NCBI GenBank assembly: GCA_964485815.1
Contig: CAZAJX010000028.1
Coordinates: 1 to 24,291 of the forward strand
DNA: 24,291 bases
DNA from: SFLA01 sp964485815
Lineage (GTDB): Bacteria; Bacillota; Clostridia; Oscillospirales; CAG-382
Reading direction: 5' to 3'
A model generated the notes under the pieces. The model saw nothing but the letters and a program-made list of their open reading frames with translations, was not told where the DNA came from and searched no databases. Position 1 is the first letter of the stretch; each line of letters starts with the position of its first letter. A program made the position numbers and the translations under genes. Positions 15,757 through 21,634 of this stretch are shown here, in pieces.

Positions 15757-16809
15757 ATGACTATCGAAGAATTAAAAATCCGACAGCTTACAAATCAATA
15801 TCTTATAGCCAAGGGCAAAAAGGAAGACGTGGTGCGGGATCTTTGCGGGGTGCAATCCCAGTTTTTGGTAAACGCGATTCATTCCCTCAAGATACGCTGT
15901 CTTGATTTTGACGAGGGCACCGTAAAGGACGGGCTTGTCAAAAACTGGACTATACGGAGCACGGTACACGTGTTTTCGGAAAAAGATCTGCCCCTTTTCA
16001 TACGCTGTAACAACGGCGAAGATTACCGCAAAAACACGTGGGAGGGCTACACCTTTTGGAACCAACGGGATAAATGGGCGCTTTCTCCCGAGCGGCAAAA
16101 ATACCTTTCCGAGGTGATACTCAAATCTCTTGAAGACGGTTCAAAAACGCGGGACGAGCTTAAAGAGATATGCCGCGAAAACGGTATGACATACGCCGAG
16201 GAAACCTGTGTTTTTGACCCTTGGGGCGGCGGAATTTGCCAGCTTTGCAAGCGGGGATTTATGAACTACGTGGTGCAGGAAAAGAAGGCGTACTGTCTTT
16301 CCCCCGATTTTGTTCCCATTCCCGACGAAGAGGCGAAACTGGAGATCGCACGGCGGTATTTCACAAACATAGCTCCCGCCACCATACACGATGCAATGTA
16401 TTTTCTCGGCGCAAAGCAAAGCGAGGTAAAAAAGTGGCTTTCCCTTTTGCCCGTAACAAACACCTGCGTTGACGGCAAAACCTATTTTTATATAGAAAAC
16501 GGCAAAAAATACGAAAGCGATATACCCAAGTGTATTTTCCTTGCGGGGTTTGACCAGCTTATGCTGGGATACCAGAAAAAAGAAAGTCTGTATCTGCCAA
16601 GTGAGCATTTGCGTGGTATATTTAATCTGGCGGGAATCGTAATGCCCGCAGTTCTGCTGGACGGCAAGGTAGTCGGCAAATGGAAAAAGAAAAATAATAA
16701 GCTGGTAATTACCCTTTTCGAGCCGGTGGTTGCGGAAAACAAAAAAGCCATAGCAAGCGAAGCGGAATCCCTTTGGGGCGAGCTTAAAAAAATCGAATTC
16801 GAGGAATAA
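15757..16809 (+). CDS. Winged-helix DNA-binding protein, AlkZ/YcaQ-like DNA glycosylase (HTH_42 family)
   Basis: The 350-residue protein matches the HTH_42 (COG3214) layout. An N-terminal helix begins LKIRQLTNQYL. Next comes GVQSQF (Gln33-Ser-Gln35) at the position of the catalytic QxQ of AlkZ-type glycosylases, then WTIRSTVHVFSEKDLP. The C-terminal part holds the usual FDQLMLGY and VLLDGKVVGKWKKK segments. Characterised relatives (Streptomyces AlkZ, E. coli YcaQ) remove bulky or crosslinking alkyl adducts from DNA. That this one does so is inference from the retained motif. AAAGGGA lies about 12 nt before the ATG, rather far. The gene ends 2 nt before the NUDIX gene, in an operon with its own promoter. 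There is no signal peptide, so it should be cytoplasmic. Confidence 0.85.
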   Translation: MTIEELKIRQLTNQYLIAKGKKEDVVRDLCGVQSQFLVNAIHSLKIRCLDFDEGTVKDGLVKNWTIRSTVHVFSEKDLPLFIRCNNGEDYRKNTWEGYTFWNQRDKWALSPERQKYLSEVILKSLEDGSKTRDELKEICRENGMTYAEETCVFDPWGGGICQLCKRGFMNYVVQEKKAYCLSPDFVPIPDEEAKLEIARRYFTNIAPATIHDAMYFLGAKQSEVKKWLSLLPVTNTCVDGKTYFYIENGKKYESDIPKCIFLAGFDQLMLGYQKKESLYLPSEHLRGIFNLAGIVMPAVLLDGKVVGKWKKKNNKLVITLFEPVVAENKKAIASEAESLWGELKKIEFEE

Positions 16810-16811
16810 AC

Positions 16812-17603
16812 GTGGTAAAAGTAACTTTTATTAAATCGGGCGAGGTTTCCGATGATAAGTTCAAATTCGCGGTAATTGCCGCAAAATATGCGGGCAAGTG
16901 GATACTTTGCAGGCACAAGCAGAGAACCACTTGGGAGATACCCGGCGGGCACAGAGAGGACGGAGAAACGCTTTTGCAAGCCGCGAAAAGAGAGCTTTTT
17001 GAGGAAACGGGGGCTAAGGATTTTGAAATATACCCCCTCACCCCTTACTGCGTGGATATAGACGGGGTGAAATCCTACGGCACACTGTTTTTCGCCCAAG
17101 TAACCGTGCTCGGCAACATTCCCGAAGACAGCGAAATCAAAGAAACCGCCCTGTTTGATACCCTGCCCCGTAACCTTACCTACCCCGATATACAGCCGCA
17201 TTTGCACGAATATGCGGTAGAAAACACAAAAATCTGCTATTCCTACGTTATGGGAATGGATGATTCCATAATGTCATTGAACGGGCAGGGATTTAATATA
17301 AAATCGGACGGAAATAACTATACCGTTTCGTTTCCGAAACACATGGCACCCTTGTGGGAAGATTTCGTTAAAGCCCATCTTCAGCTTGAGTATTGGAACG
17401 AATATTTTACCGAAAACAAGGTTGTTTTCTTGTTTTGTCTTCAAGAGGGTATTAAAAGATTTGAGGTTGAAAATTACCAAAATGACCAAGTGCTAAAACT
17501 TTGCGAAAAGCTGTGCGGATGTAAATTCGAATCCATAAAATCAATGCTTTTGGGAAATTGGTTTTACAAACAAAACCGGGAGGTAAACAATGACAAAATA
17601 TGA
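16812..17603 (+). CDS. NUDIX hydrolase with an extra C-terminal domain
   Basis: Residues 1 to about 145 form a NUDIX domain. The box GX5EX7REUXEEXGU is complete: Gly46, Glu52, Arg60-Glu61-Leu62, Glu64-Glu65, Gly67. Such enzymes hydrolyse nucleoside diphosphates linked to another moiety, including damaged nucleotides; the substrate here is unknown. About residues 150-263 form a second region (FNIKSDGNNYTVSFPKHM, LEYWNEYF, CKFESIKSMLL) that I do not recognise. It begins with MDDSIMS, as though it had been a separate protein fused on. The start is GTG with GAGGA (16801-16805) just upstream, 2 nt after the previous stop. The last 14 nt overlap the deaminase gene, so all three genes are probably coupled. 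Confidence 0.9.
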   Translation: MVKVTFIKSGEVSDDKFKFAVIAAKYAGKWILCRHKQRTTWEIPGGHREDGETLLQAAKRELFEETGAKDFEIYPLTPYCVDIDGVKSYGTLFFAQVTVLGNIPEDSEIKETALFDTLPRNLTYPDIQPHLHEYAVENTKICYSYVMGMDDSIMSLNGQGFNIKSDGNNYTVSFPKHMAPLWEDFVKAHLQLEYWNEYFTENKVVFLFCLQEGIKRFEVENYQNDQVLKLCEKLCGCKFESIKSMLLGNWFYKQNREVNNDKI

Positions 17604-18003
17604 AATAAACGAAACCGATAAAAAGCTTATTGAGATAGGCTTGGAGGTATTAAAGCAAAATTTTGACGACGGCATATACAACCACACGGTGGGATGCGCT
17701 TTGCTGTGCAAAAACGGCAATATCTACAAGGGCGTAAACTGCGATGGAATCCACGGTTCCTGCGCCGAATACATAACTATGGGTATTGCAATTTCCGCAG
17801 GTGAAAGAGAGTTCGATACCATTGTGGCTGTTCACGATAAGCATCTCAATTTCGTTATTCCACCTTGCGGCAACTGCAGACAGATGATGTTTGAACACTG
17901 CCCGGATATAAAGGTTATCGTTAATGACGAAAACGGAAAGCTGATAAAAGTAACCGCCCGCGACCTTCTGCCCTTCGCGTGGGAGCCGGTCGTGTGTGAA
18001 TAG
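17590..18003 (+). CDS. Cytidine deaminase-like protein, closest in motifs to blasticidin-S deaminase
   Basis: The 137-residue zinc deaminase has Cys58-Ala-Glu60 in GSCAE and Cys93/Cys96 in PCGNCRQ: the three zinc cysteines and the catalytic glutamate of the small cytidine deaminase family. Beyond these, several stretches resemble blasticidin-S deaminase as I remember it: the GVN lead into the CAE motif, PCGxCRQ followed by a short helix and a PxIKxIV strand, a short DENG turn, and an R-(D/E)-LLP ending before a terminal WE. Cdd-type salvage (cytidine to uridine) remains the main alternative. GGAGG (17579-17583) is 6 nt before the ATG. It is the last gene of the operon, followed by a strong terminator. 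Function as drug resistance is inference; the deaminase family is clear. Confidence 0.9.
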   Translation: MTKYEINETDKKLIEIGLEVLKQNFDDGIYNHTVGCALLCKNGNIYKGVNCDGIHGSCAEYITMGIAISAGEREFDTIVAVHDKHLNFVIPPCGNCRQMMFEHCPDIKVIVNDENGKLIKVTARDLLPFAWEPVVCE

Positions 18004-18004
18004 T

Positions 18005-18057
18005 CAAAAAAAGAGCAAGAGTAAAAGAAAAACTTTTATTCTTGCTCTTGTTTTTTT
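18005..18057. terminator. Strong bidirectional Rho-independent terminator
   Basis: A 17-bp stem with one mismatched/wobble pair (18011-18027 with 18033-18049) and a 5-nt loop is followed by TTTTTTT on the plus strand (18051-18057). Seven A residues at 18006-18012 give a T-run on the minus strand. It ends the deaminase operon and can also end the minus-strand 6S/repeat transcript. Confidence 0.88.
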
Positions 18058-18061
18058 AATT

Positions 18062-18217
18062 GGTGAAGTTTTTGCTGAAAGCAAAAGTGAAGTTGTGCTT
18101 TGCACAGTGAAGTTGCTTCGCTTCGCTCGCAGTGAAGTTAAGTTTGCCGAAGGCAAAACTTCACTCACGAAGTGAACTTCACTATCGAAGATAACTTCAC
18201 TTGCCCTTTGGGGGCAA
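18062..18217. repeat. Mosaic repeat: AGTGAAGTT/AACTTCACT 9-mers separated by small palindromes
   Basis: Four direct copies of (A)GTGAAGTT start at about 18063, 18086, 18106 and 18131. Three inverted copies AACTTCACT follow at 18157-18165, 18175-18183 and 18193-18201. Each gap holds a different mini-palindrome: TTTGC/GCAAA, GTGC-TTT-GCAC, a GC/TTC run, TTTGCC-GAA-GGCAAA, CAC-GAA-GTG, ATC-GAA-GAT and TTGCCC/GGGCAA. Several have a GAA triloop. The array is an overall inverted repeat centred near 18150. No ORF explains it. Confidence 0.85.
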
Positions 18218-18234
18218 ACTTAGTTTAAGATAAA

Positions 18235-18457
18235 GCCCCCGCGGGTGCCGTGTCCCGTGAACGAAACCCTGCTTTTGGCAGGTGGGTGTCCTATTGCTCG
18301 CTTTAGTGCTTCCAACGTCCGTAAACTGCGGGGTACAAAGACAGCCGCGTTACGGGAGGCCTGCTTCACCACGGGCAAAGATTCTTCGGACTCCCTTTCG
18401 TAGATGTGGGTTTTTACACGGGTAGACGCAAATGCGCTTACACGAACACCGCAGGAT
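18235..18457 (-). ncRNA. ssrS: 6S RNA (SsrS)
   Basis: On the minus strand the two ends form a long closing stem: CCTGCGGTG at the 5' end (around 18447-18455) pairs with CACC-C-GCGGG at the 3' end (around 18237-18247) with one bulge and one G-U pair. On the plus strand that G-U would be an A-C mismatch, which favours the minus orientation. Inside are GTGTTCG followed by a small CGCA/TGCG hairpin on the 5' side, a long middle arm, and near the 3' side CACCTGCC-AAAA-GCAGGG, a hairpin matching the position of CACCTTG...CAAGGG in E. coli 6S RNA. The length of about 220 nt is acceptable. 6S RNA binds sigma-70/sigma-A RNA polymerase holoenzyme and mimics an open promoter. The ends are approximate. 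Identification is by remembered family features, not a search. Confidence 0.75.
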
Positions 18458-18469
18458 GGGTTTTAAAAA

Positions 18470-18498
18470 AGCTTATTCTTCTTCGGGAATTTCGTCAA
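18470..18498 (-). promoter_or_regulatory. Possible 6S RNA promoter inside the end of the DUF1292 gene
   Basis: On the minus strand TTGACG (18493-18498), a 17-bp spacer and a weak -10 TAAGCT (18470-18475) overlap the last codons and the stop of the DUF1292 gene. The predicted start near 18463 is just before the 6S closing stem. Readthrough from the DUF1292 promoter is the alternative. Confidence 0.4.
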
Positions 18499-18760
18499 GA
18501 TCGCATTCGTCCATAAAGCAATCCTCAAACATCTGGGACACTTTATCAAACTCATCGTCATCATCAATAGTGATAAGATTTTCCTCGCCGTCTTCGCCGA
18601 CAACGATCTTAAGCACTACAAATTCATTCTCCTGGCTGTCGCAGGGAGCGAGAGCAACGTAAGTATTTCCCTCATCCTCCAGAGTGCCGAGAACTTCAAA
18701 TTCCGTTTCCACTCCGTCCTCGTCTATAAGAGTAACGGTGTTATATTCATTGTAATCCAT
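18473..18760 (-). CDS. DUF1292 domain-containing protein
   Basis: A very acidic 95-residue protein with the DUF1292 pattern: VTLIDEDGVETEFEVLGT, then YVALAPCD and VVLKIV, and an Asp/Glu-rich C-terminus. The function of the family is unknown. In Firmicutes it is often found beside yrrK/ruvX or mutS2-type genes, which are not present here. GGAGG lies 8 nt before the ATG, and a near-consensus promoter is upstream. The 6S RNA lies about 16 nt beyond the stop on the same strand. Confidence 0.92.
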   Translation of the reverse strand: MDYNEYNTVTLIDEDGVETEFEVLGTLEDEGNTYVALAPCDSQENEFVVLKIVVGEDGEENLITIDDDDEFDKVSQMFEDCFMDECDLDEIPEEE

Positions 18761-18789
18761 TGTAATTACCTCCGTATTAATCTACCCGT

Positions 18790-18818
18790 ATTTTACAACA
18801 AAAATACGAGAATGTCAA
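18790..18818 (-). promoter_or_regulatory. Sigma-A-type promoter of the DUF1292 gene
   Basis: On the minus strand a perfect TTGACA (18813-18818), a 17-bp spacer and TAAAAT (18790-18795), about 30 nt before the start codon. Confidence 0.8.
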
Positions 18819-18848
18819 TATATACCTTATTTAACCTGTCTGCCGTTA

Positions 18849-18877
18849 TTGACATTTACCGCCCCGTTTGTTAAAAT
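18849..18877 (+). promoter_or_regulatory. Sigma-A-type promoter of rsmE
   Basis: TTGACA (18849-18854), a 17-bp spacer and TAAAAT (18872-18877), 32 nt before the rsmE start. It is back to back with the DUF1292 promoter, with which it shares the same -35 and -10 hexamers. Confidence 0.8.
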
Positions 18878-18909
18878 TACATCATCCTTTAAGAAGGGAA
18901 TGTTAAAAT

Positions 18910-19656
18910 ATGTCTTCAATACCCAGATTTTTTATATCCAAAAGTGAATTCCGCGGTGATACGGTAACCGTAACGGGAACGGATGCAAACCACATATACC
19001 GCGTGCTTCGTCTGCGGGAGGGAGATAAGATAACCGTGTGCGATATGCAGAAAAACGTGTATGACGGTGTTCTTACCTTCGTGTCCTCCGAATACGCCGA
19101 AGCCGCCCTCTCGAACTGCCGTCCCTCCCCTGCCGAGCCGCCATATACAGTAACGCTTTATCAGGGTATGCCCAAGGGAGATAAGCTGGATACCATCGTA
19201 CAAAAGGCTGTGGAGCTGGGCGCTGCGAGAATAGTCCCCGTAATGTGTGAGCGCGCCGTTTCCCGCCCCGATGAAAAGAGTATGGATAAAAAGATCATCC
19301 GTCTTAACCGTATAGCCGCAGAGGCGGCAAAGCAATGCGGAAGAGGAATAGTACCCGAGGTGATGCCCGCCCTCTCATACAAGCAAATGCTGGATGAACT
19401 GATAAGCGCAGAGCTTTCGTTTATATGCTACGAGGGAGATGAGGTAAATCCCCTGCGGGAAATCATACTTAACGCAGGTAAATTCCAAAGTGTTTCCTTC
19501 TATATAGGCCCCGAGGGAGGCATATCCGCAGGTGAGATCGCCTTGGCGAAAGAACGGGAAATACCCCTTGCGGGATTGGGAAAACGGATACTCCGAACCG
19601 AAACCGCCCCCTTGTTTGCCCTGTCTGCCCTGTCTGTACTGGCAGAAGAGGAATAG
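18910..19656 (+). CDS. rsmE: 16S rRNA (uracil-1498-N3)-methyltransferase
   Basis: This SAM-dependent SPOUT-class enzyme methylates U1498 of 16S rRNA in the 30S subunit. The 248 residues match the family length. The N-terminal PUA-like RNA-binding domain (HIYRVLRLREGD) is followed by the trefoil-knot catalytic domain with EAAKQCGR (138-145), IGPEGG (199-204) and the knot signature LGKRILRTETA (223-233). AGAAGGGA is about 10 nt before the ATG. prmA, its frequent upstream partner, is absent. Here rsmE has its own promoter and a terminator, so it seems monocistronic. Confidence 0.96.
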   Translation: MSSIPRFFISKSEFRGDTVTVTGTDANHIYRVLRLREGDKITVCDMQKNVYDGVLTFVSSEYAEAALSNCRPSPAEPPYTVTLYQGMPKGDKLDTIVQKAVELGAARIVPVMCERAVSRPDEKSMDKKIIRLNRIAAEAAKQCGRGIVPEVMPALSYKQMLDELISAELSFICYEGDEVNPLREIILNAGKFQSVSFYIGPEGGISAGEIALAKEREIPLAGLGKRILRTETAPLFALSALSVLAEEE

Positions 19657-19675
19657 TTTAATTAAATTTAACAAT

Positions 19676-19723
19676 TTCAAGTGCTTTTTTTAGTTAAAAT
19701 GTAGAAAAAGCACTTGAATTTTT
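19676..19723 (+). terminator. Rho-independent terminator of rsmE, overlapping the next promoter
   Basis: A 14-bp stem TTCAAGTGCTTTTT/AAAAAGCACTTGAA (19676-19689 with 19705-19718) with a 15-nt loop is followed by TTTTT (19719-19723). The 3' arm contains the -35 element of the following promoter. Confidence 0.8.
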
Positions 19724-19742
19724 GGCGATAATGTTGTAAAAT
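19714..19742 (+). promoter_or_regulatory. Sigma-A-type promoter of the regulator-ftsEX operon
   Basis: TTGAAT (19714-19719), a 17-bp spacer and TAAAAT (19737-19742), 39 nt before the regulator start. The -35 is part of the rsmE terminator stem. Confidence 0.7.
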
Positions 19743-19781
19743 GAGATGTATATAACCAAAAATGCGTAAAGGAGTAAAATT

Positions 19782-20873
19782 ATGTCCAGCAAATTGTTTC
19801 AAGGACTCATTTATCAAATGAAAGAAGCGGTTGACCGTACCGTGGGAGTACTCGATGATAAGGGTATTATTATTGCGTGCAGCACACTTTCCAGAATAGG
19901 TGAATCGCACAGAGAAGCGCTGGACGAGGTATCCTATTCATTCGATACTGCCGTGATCGACGGATTTACCTACAAGCCCGTAGGCACCCACGCAAGAATC
20001 GAATACGTAGTATTTGCGGAGGGCAACGACGAAAAAGCAAAAAGTGCGGCAGCTATGCTTTCCGTTACTCTTTCCAGCATAAAGACACTTTATGACGAGA
20101 AGTACGATAAGACCAATTTTATAAAGAACATTATTCTCGATAACATTCTCCCCAGCGATATATACATAAAATCCAAGGAGCTGCACTTTGATGCGGAAAC
20201 TCCCCGTGTTGTTTATCTTGCCCGCTTCGCAGGAAACAACGAGGGAAGCACCATTCCCTTTGACGTGGTTCAGAATCTGTTCCCCGATAAAGCGAAGGAT
20301 TACGTTATCGGCGTAGGCGAAAACGATATAGTTCTGGTCAAAGAGCTTCGCAACGCCGTTGATATGCGCAATATAGATAATTACGCAAAGATGATAGTTG
20401 ACACCGCTGAAACCGAATTTCTCGTAAAAGCGACGGTGGGTATCGGTACTGTGGTAAATACAGTAAAGGATCTTGCCCGTTCCTTCAAGGACGCTCAGGT
20501 AGCGCTGGAGGTAGGTAAGGTATTCGATACCGAAAAGACCACTATTAATTACGAGAGCCTCGGTATCGGCAGACTTATATATCAGCTTCCCACCACTCTG
20601 TGCGAAATGTTCCTGCAGGAGGTATTCAAGAAGGGATCTTTCGAGGCGCTGGATCAGGAAACTCTTACCACTATCCAGACCTTCTTCGAAAACAACCTTA
20701 ACGTTTCCGAAACCTCAAGAAAGCTGTTCGTTCACAGAAACACTCTGGTTTACAGACTTGAAAAGATCAAAAAGGTTACGGGGCTTGACCTGCGTGAATT
20801 TGATAACGCTATAACCTTCAAGGTTGCCCTTATGGTTAAAAAATACGTAACCTCCAAGCCTATGATGTACTAA
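19782..20873 (+). CDS. CdaR/PucR-type transcriptional regulator with C-terminal helix-turn-helix
   Basis: The 363-residue protein has an N-terminal region (DRTVGVLDDKGIIIAC, then SRIGESHREAL) resembling the putative sugar-diacid-recognition domain of CdaR. A middle GGDEF-like/CdaR region lacks catalytic signatures (TVGIGTVVNTVKDLARSFKDAQVALEVGK). The C-terminal PucR helix-turn-helix is FFENNLNVSETSRKLFVHRNTLVYRLEKIKKVTGLDL (about residues 305-341). AAAGGAG is 7 nt upstream of the ATG. It is 20 nt from ftsE with no terminator between, so it probably heads the ftsE-ftsX-M23-S41 transcript. Its ligand is unknown; autoregulation or control of wall hydrolysis is inference. Confidence 0.88.
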   Translation: MSSKLFQGLIYQMKEAVDRTVGVLDDKGIIIACSTLSRIGESHREALDEVSYSFDTAVIDGFTYKPVGTHARIEYVVFAEGNDEKAKSAAAMLSVTLSSIKTLYDEKYDKTNFIKNIILDNILPSDIYIKSKELHFDAETPRVVYLARFAGNNEGSTIPFDVVQNLFPDKAKDYVIGVGENDIVLVKELRNAVDMRNIDNYAKMIVDTAETEFLVKATVGIGTVVNTVKDLARSFKDAQVALEVGKVFDTEKTTINYESLGIGRLIYQLPTTLCEMFLQEVFKKGSFEALDQETLTTIQTFFENNLNVSETSRKLFVHRNTLVYRLEKIKKVTGLDLREFDNAITFKVALMVKKYVTSKPMMY

Positions 20874-20893
20874 GAAACAGAAAGTAAATTGTT

Positions 20894-21634
20894 ATGATCG
20901 AATTAAAAAACGTATCTATGATATATCCCAACGGCAACGCCGCTTTGAGGAATATCGATCTTACAATAGAAGATAACGAATTCGTATTCGTAGTCGGTCA
21001 GTCCGGCGCGGGAAAAACCACGCTCACAAAGCTGCTTATTGCGGAAGAGCACGTGTCCGACGGTGAAATGTACGTTAACGATTTCAAAATGCACCGTCTG
21101 AGAAGATACAAGATCCCCAAGCTCCGCCGTTCTATCGGTATGGTGTTCCAGGATTTCAGACTGTTCGATAACAAAACCGTATACGAAAACGTGGCGTTTG
21201 CAATGCGTGTGGTCGGCGCCCGTCCTTCCGAGATAAAAAAACGTGTTCCCCATGTGCTCAGCCTTGTGGGACTTGCCCACCGCGCAAAGAGTTATCCCGA
21301 TAAAATGTCCGGCGGTGAAAGACAGCGTATCGCTATCGCCCGCGCACTGGTAAATAATCCCGATATTATTATTGCGGACGAGCCTACCGGAAATATCGAC
21401 CCCGAAATGAGCAAGGCTATTTTCGAATTGCTTATGCGCATAAACAAAATGGATAAGACCATAATCGTAGTAACTCACGATCATAATATGGTAAATTATT
21501 ACAACAAGCGTGTGATCAAGATCGAAAACGGACATATAGTAAGCGATACCCCCGCAAAAGCCGACCCTGTCAAGGTTTCCGAGCAGGAGCCCGAAGCGGA
21601 AGCTGAAGAGGAAGAAGGAGGAAACGAGCAATGA
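20894..21634 (+). CDS. ftsE: Cell division ATP-binding protein FtsE
   Basis: This is the cytoplasmic ATPase of the FtsEX complex, which transmits ATP binding to an extracellular peptidoglycan hydrolase. Walker A is GQSGAGKTT (35-43), the Q-loop is Gln86, the ABC signature is MSGGERQ (138-144), Walker B is IIIADE (158-163) and the switch His is 195. The fold core ends near residue 220. The last 25 or so residues are an unusual Glu/Ala-rich tail (EPEAEAEEEE). The stop overlaps the ftsX start by 4 bp. No good ribosome site is visible before the ATG (only AGAAAG), which suggests dependence on upstream translation. Confidence 0.96.
   Translation: MIELKNVSMIYPNGNAALRNIDLTIEDNEFVFVVGQSGAGKTTLTKLLIAEEHVSDGEMYVNDFKMHRLRRYKIPKLRRSIGMVFQDFRLFDNKTVYENVAFAMRVVGARPSEIKKRVPHVLSLVGLAHRAKSYPDKMSGGERQRIAIARALVNNPDIIIADEPTGNIDPEMSKAIFELLMRINKMDKTIIVVTHDHNMVNYYNKRVIKIENGHIVSDTPAKADPVKVSEQEPEAEAEEEEGGNEQ

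Noticed and set aside
18062..18217. CRISPR array
   Set aside because: The 9-mer repeats are too short, change orientation, and are separated by palindromes of 9-17 nt rather than unique spacers of constant length.
18235..18457. Plus-strand structured RNA, RNase P RNA or tmRNA in the ORF-free region
   Set aside because: A G-U pair in the closing stem would be A-C on the plus strand. The conserved RNase P core and the tmRNA tRNA-like ends are not visible.
18432..18662. Serine-rich plus-strand ORF of 76 codons
   Set aside because: It is antisense to the acidic DUF1292 gene; the Ser runs come from complementary Asp/Glu codons.
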